Assembly (NCBI GenBank): GCA_028622995.1
Contig: JAJQJQ010000019.1
Location: 124,001-188,000, forward strand
DNA length: 64,000 nt
From: Panagrolaimus kolymaensis
Taxonomy: Eukaryota; Nematoda; Chromadorea; Rhabditida; Panagrolaimidae
Direction of reading: 5' to 3'
Shown here one piece after another: positions 59,191 through 64,000 of this stretch (its first letter is position 1; every line of letters starts with the position of its first letter). Under the pieces are notes generated by a model. That model made no database searches. It was not told the origin of the DNA and saw only the letters and a program-made list of their open reading frames with translations. The position numbers and the translations under genes are program-made.

Positions 59191-62100
59191 TTAATGATAT
59201 CCCAATCGAGCCATACAATGTTGAATGCCTTTTTCTTCATATTCAGCTTTAGAAATCCAAAAGTCCTGCAAAAATAAATAAATAAATGAATGCAAATATG
59301 ATTAATTCAACAACAACAAAAAATTTCAAGGGTAAAAAAAGGTAGGTAAACAAAAGTTTTTTGTTACCATAAAAAAATTTATTAAAACCTTACCGAATCA
59401 CGGTCACGCATGAGATGAGCAAAAACTGCGCCACCCGTGAAAACTAAATGTCGTCGGCGTGGAGGGGCTTCAATACGGATTATGAACTTCTGAAAAAATG
59501 TTTTTTAAATAATAAAATATTTGTTTGCAAAAAAATTATTTTTTCCATATTTTTTTTTGGCTCTTTTTGGTGACTGCTTCTACCAGACCAGCAACGAGCC
59601 ATGCTTATAAAAAATTCGGATCAAAATCCTTCAAAAAAAATTTTTTTTACTATTGTTTTTGCTTGTTTTTTTTTCTACGGAAAAAGAAGAAGGGCTCATC
59701 TTCATTTTTATTTTATTTTTATTTTTTTGTTTATAAATATTTTTAAAGCTTTCTTTCTTTCTATCGAAAAAGTAAAAAAGAGAAAAAATTATTCACACTT
59801 TTTTTCCTATGTTTTCGTCGTTGCTCTCTCCTTCAAAAAAAAGAACCACAAAAACTTTTTTGTGGTTGGCAAAAAAATATTGTGTACACAATCCAAAAAA
59901 CATTTTTTGTTTCTTTTCTTAATTCCATTATTACAAAACAAATTTTATTTCCTTGGCTGTGGTTGTTTGCTTCTTCATTCAGATCGGCGCCAAAGTTAAA
60001 AACCAATTTTCCACAAACAAAAAAATTGTGAAAAACTCATTTTGCACACTTTTTTTCTTCTTCTTTTTCTTAATTTATTCGTCTTCGTCGTCGTTCGCTT
60101 TGTTTGGTTTCGCTTTTTAAAAATTTATACAAAAAATAAATATAAAAATAAATGGCAAAAGCCATACGAAGAAGAAAAAAAACATTACATTTTTTTGTCG
60201 TTGCCTTTTTTTCATTTTTTATCGCCACCAAAAAAAAGTTCAAAAGTTTTTTTGCTTCGTTTCCGGAAGACATTTGTTTAACCTTTTTTTGTTGCTGAAA
60301 GAAAACTTGACGAATTTTTTTTCGATGTAATACAGACAGATTCATTAATTTTTTTGCTACTCTTTTTTTTTTCTGGGGCACAAGTAAACTTTTCGCTTCC
60401 ACACTTATTATTTTTAATGCCTTTTTTGAGTTAAAAAAAAAACACCACCAATCAAAAAATCAAAAAAATCTAATAATTTGCCTATAATTCTCTTCTCGAA
60501 AAAATAAATTTGACAAGAAACTTGTCATCACAAAAATAATTCTTTTTTTGTTTGAAGGGTCATAAATCATTGTAGAAAAAAAAGGAAGAAAAAAAAGAAG
60601 TGATATGACAAGAAAAAAGATTGATTGCAACAACAATAAACAAACATTCTTGTTTGCATTATTTTTTCTTCCAAAATTCAGAGACTTAAAGGTGCCTTAT
60701 TTTTAGCCTATATAACTATAAATTATCACATGAATCAACAAACAAACAAACAAAAAGCATGAGAAGCAAGAATGAATGGAATGCAAAAAAAAAATAATAA
60801 GAAGCAAAAGAAAAAAACTATGTTTAAACTCTCAAAAAAAAGGAAAAGTGTGATAAGGAACAACAACAAAAAATATTTCAGGAATTTAATCTTTTCCTTT
60901 CCTGTTTTGAGTCGGCGAAATTTTTAAAACTTTTAATTACAGAGCATCCATTACCCAAAAAAATTCAAACATAACTCTTTTAGAAAAACAAGATCGAATT
61001 AACTGTTTAAGATTCAGAAAAAAAATCGTGTAATTTGCATATTTATTCTTTGTTAAAATATGATCCACAAAAGTTTCATATCAATCCCAATTTTTTGTCT
61101 GTGTGTGTGTGTGTGCAAAGCTTTTATTTTTTTAGTTTTTGGAAAAATTAAAGATGCCTCATAATTAATTTTTTGACATCTCAAAGTAAACATGCTGCTT
61201 CCTAAATATATGTATGATTTACAACCACCATATATTTATTTATCTATCTTTGTATGTGCCTATCAATCTCAGTATTGCTGCGCCTATCAAATCAAAAAAA
61301 AAGTGAAGAAGGCAGTAGTTTTTTTTATTATCAAATTTATCTATATTTTTTTTGCTTCTGTGTGCTAATATTTTTTTTTGCTTTTAGCTTTTTTCATTCA
61401 TTCATACATTTCAATCATCACGAGAGATGAATGAATGGTTTTTAAAAACGACAAAAAAAGAACATAAATAAAAATGAATGCTGATTCAATTTTCTTTTAA
61501 ATAAAATAAAAAACATAGCCTGCGGATGTTTAATAAAAAAAAAAAAAAAATACATACATAAAATAAATTCCAAAATCATGAATGTTTTAAGAATGAGCAA
61601 GCAAGAAACGAAAAAAAAACGATCATCTGCTAGTTTTTTTTGTTGTTATGTTTTTTTATGCTTTTTTTCATTACAAAAAAAAAGAACGTGACCGAAACGA
61701 AATAATTTTTTTTTTGAAATATTTTTCATTAAAAATATCGCTTTTTCAATGGGTCTTTTTAAAAAGCAATTTTTCTTTTAAAAAAACATAATTCCTTAGA
61801 AAAAATGAACAACAAAAACAAGAATCAGCTGTGTTCTTTTTTTTGTTCATTTGTTTTTTTTTCTCCAGAAATCATAAAATTATGGCTCATAAACCAAAAA
61901 AAAAATAGAAAAAGCTTTTTTCTTCTTTTCTTTTTTTTAATTACCTCTGTTTTCATGTCTTTTCTTTCATTGTTCTTCCCCTTTCGTTACAGTCGATGAA
62001 TGATTTGGGTGACTAACTTTTTTTTAAACGGATGAAGAACAACAAAAAGAAAAGCAGTAAAATGAAAAAAAAGTTAAAATTACATTAGTCTCAAAAAATT

Positions 62101-63954
62101 GAAAACCCAAAAACACTTTGATCCAAAAAAAGCAAAAACAAACTATAAAATTTAAAAAAAAAGTTATGGTTTTGCAAATTAAAATAAATAAATCGTGTTA
62201 TTCATGTTTATTTAATTCAATTTTTTTGTTAAATTAAAAATCATAGTTTTTCTTTCGAAGTTAAAAAATTTCATAAAAAGAAAGATGCCTAAGTGCAAGG
62301 AAGGGGCAGAAAAAAAGAAGTTACTTAGTTAGTTGATTAGCAATGCATTTGAATGGTTTTGTTTTTTGGGCTCAGAAAAAAGGAGTAATGAGGAAACAGA
62401 AGAAAAAAAAAGTTGGAAAACAACATCGTTAAAAAAAGTAATGTTTTTAATGTTACTGTTCCGAAGTAACGAAGAAGAAAAAAAGTTGTTTTCTAACTTC
62501 TAACAACTTTGCAAAAAAAAATATTATTTCGTTCAACAAAATTGATTTCAAGTTTAAAAACGGCGACGACCGTAGTAATTAACTAGTTTTTTTATTTTGG
62601 GTTAGCAAGATTTTATTATTTTACTACTAAAATTTGGGAAGAAGGAACTCACTCGATAATTATCTTTATCACCTTTGAGAACTTTTTGGAAATACATTTG
62701 TTTTAATTCTCGTTCAAGTCGACTTGGAAATCCTGGATACATTGTGGAACCACCAGAAATAACAATGTGTTTATAAAGTTCAAGTCTCACATCTAAAAAT
62801 TTTTTTCATAAAACACAGAGATAAAAATTAGTTTGTAACTAACCAATATCAGCAGATTGAATCACATTGAACAACATTTCACCCAACCCTGGTTTTTCAA
62901 TATCAATTAAATGAGGTTGAAAAAGAACTTCAGGAGCTTCAAATCGCTCGCCTCCAACTCGAATGGTTCGACCATCATCGGTTTCAAAAAGTCGACTAAG
63001 GCATGTCGTTTCTTCAGCAAGCTTTTTCTCTTGCTCAAGATCATACGCAACATAAGAAAATTTTTCTTTCATTTTTTGAACCATCTGGAAATCAGCTGAA
63101 TGATTGAAGGCATAACCTCGTAATAAAAGGAGCTAAAAAAAGCAGACGATGATAAAAGTTTTAATATTTTTTAGAAATACTAACCTTGATTAAATAATTA
63201 GTAATATCCCTTCCAGCAATATCAAGTCGTTTAGTTAAATTGTGCATAACAAACCCTTCATAAACCGGACAAATATGGGTAACTCCATCACCGCTATCAA
63301 CAACCACGCCAGTCATTAAACCTTGAGCATAAAGGGTTAATACAGCTTGAATGGCAATGTTAATGGAATGAAACCCATATTGTTCAAACATAGTTTGAAA
63401 CATTTTTTCTCGTTTAGCTTTAGGATTCATAGGAGGTTCAGTTAAAAGGATTTTACATTCCTAAAATAAGTACATAAAAAAATTTATATATATATATTCT
63501 TTATTTGGGAGAGAGAAAGCTTACACTAGGATTAATATCAAGTTTTTCTGGACCAAAAGTATAATCCCAAACATGACACATATCATCCCAACTTCGAACA
63601 ATACCATTTTCCATTGGATAATTTACATCTAATTTAGCTCGAAGATTTGCACAATCTTCACCAACAAACAATGACTAAAACACATTAACATCAATAAAAA
63701 TGATTTGATGTAAAGGAATATATATGAAACTTACTCTTCCTTGAATACCTCCAGATGAATCACCTCGAACAATTGGTCGTCCAACGGCGGAAGGAAAGAC
63801 ATGGGAAGGAAAGTTTTGTCCAGCAAATCCGCATTTTACATACTAAAAAAACCAACGAAGGTAAATTATAAGTAAAAGGTGGCGAAAAGTAAAATGGACA
63901 TACTCCTGTTCCATTATCAACTACAACAACTTTGCGACCATGTGAATCAGTCAT
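59191..63954 (-). CDS. arx-2: actin-related protein 2 (Arp2/3 complex)
   Basis: Exons (minus): 63904..63954, 63735..63842, 63525..63674, 63185..63460, 62844..63132, 62653..62792, 59394..59489, 59191..59265. The join is 1185 nt, 394 aa, exactly the length of human ARP2. Actin-fold nucleotide-binding motifs are visible: [16 protein letters not shown] at residues 9-24, [16 protein letters not shown] in the middle, and [19 protein letters not shown] near 316-334. [20 protein letters not shown] follows near 350-369, and the C-terminus ends ARLGYH. As in the family, the product should nucleate branched actin filaments with Arp3 and five other subunits. All introns are short except the one between exons 6 and 7 (59490..62652, 3.2 kb). 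The 3' end borders the CAGTT-rich desert. Confidence 0.97.
59490..62652 (-). other. arx-2 intron 6, 3.2 kb
   Basis: A long A/T-rich intron with a TG microsatellite near 61100 and a poly-A run near 61534. Unlike crm-1 intron 1 it lacks the CAGTT motif, so intron length alone does not explain the array. No nested gene is recognisable. The predicted frames inside are low-complexity. Confidence 0.65.
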
Positions 63955-64000
63955 TATTTTACTTCTAAAATTATTTACTTTTAAATAAGCATAAAAAAAT

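Noticed and set aside
61100..61120. TG microsatellite and nearby poly-A run as a retroelement tail
   Set aside because: No reverse transcriptase, target duplication or element body is present.

Overview
The window is an AT-rich animal nuclear genome segment, most likely from a nematode. Introns are mostly 44-100 nt with T-rich acceptors ending TTTTTAG. The ribosomal protein L12 copy is much closer to nematode L12 than to vertebrate L12 as I know them. The U1 snRNA begins AAACUUACCUGG, as nematode U1 does. The cast of genes (parafibromin, CRIM1/crm-1, Arp2/arx-2, L12) is metazoan. No bacterial, viral or organellar genes were seen. Layout, left to right. 1-3.6 kb: AT-rich filler with one doubtful small gene on the minus strand. 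3.66-5.68 kb: a complete eight-exon cdc-73 (parafibromin, Paf1 complex, 528 aa). 5.8-6.6 kb: a 71-nt hairpin and a U1 snRNA gene. 6.77-7.55 kb: a four-TM membrane protein gene (minus), the first of three paralogues. 7.735-21.362 kb: two intact autonomous Helitrons in direct head-to-tail contact, each with one long Rep-helicase ORF. 21.9-23.76 kb: the other two four-TM paralogues (plus). 24.6-25.4 kb: an unrecognised secreted, low-complexity protein. 26.16-27.26 kb: a second, N-terminally truncated but open cdc-73 copy. 27.55-29.44 kb: an AKAP17A-like protein. 30.57-31.48 kb: rpl-12, with a structured block in its third intron. 32.36-42.19 kb: crm-1 (minus), encoding a 1008-aa CRIM1 protein across ten exons. 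42.2-59.19 kb: about 17 kb without a convincing gene. 59.19-63.95 kb: arx-2 (minus), 394 aa in eight exons with a 3.2 kb intron. All exon chains quoted for cdc-73, its paralogue, the four-TM genes, the AKAP17A-like gene, rpl-12, crm-1 and arx-2 were joined by eye at GT/AG sites and keep frame to a stop. Several give the family's expected length exactly or almost exactly. The most unusual signal is a dispersed, strongly strand-biased short motif, CAGTT(T/A). It occurs about 150 times on the plus strand, and only about six times on the other strand, between 38.53 and 59.15 kb. It fills the first intron of crm-1 and the whole gene desert between crm-1 and arx-2. It is nearly absent from non-coding sequence elsewhere in the window. 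The 20-25 nt just before each motif are often GC-richer than the A/T run that follows. One explanation that fits is a domain of many tiny transcription units, such as nematode piRNA genes with a diverged upstream motif. That is inference and needs small-RNA data. The left half records repeated local duplication (three four-TM genes, two cdc-73 copies) around the paired Helitrons. The Helitrons sit between the head-to-head promoters of four-TM copies A and B.
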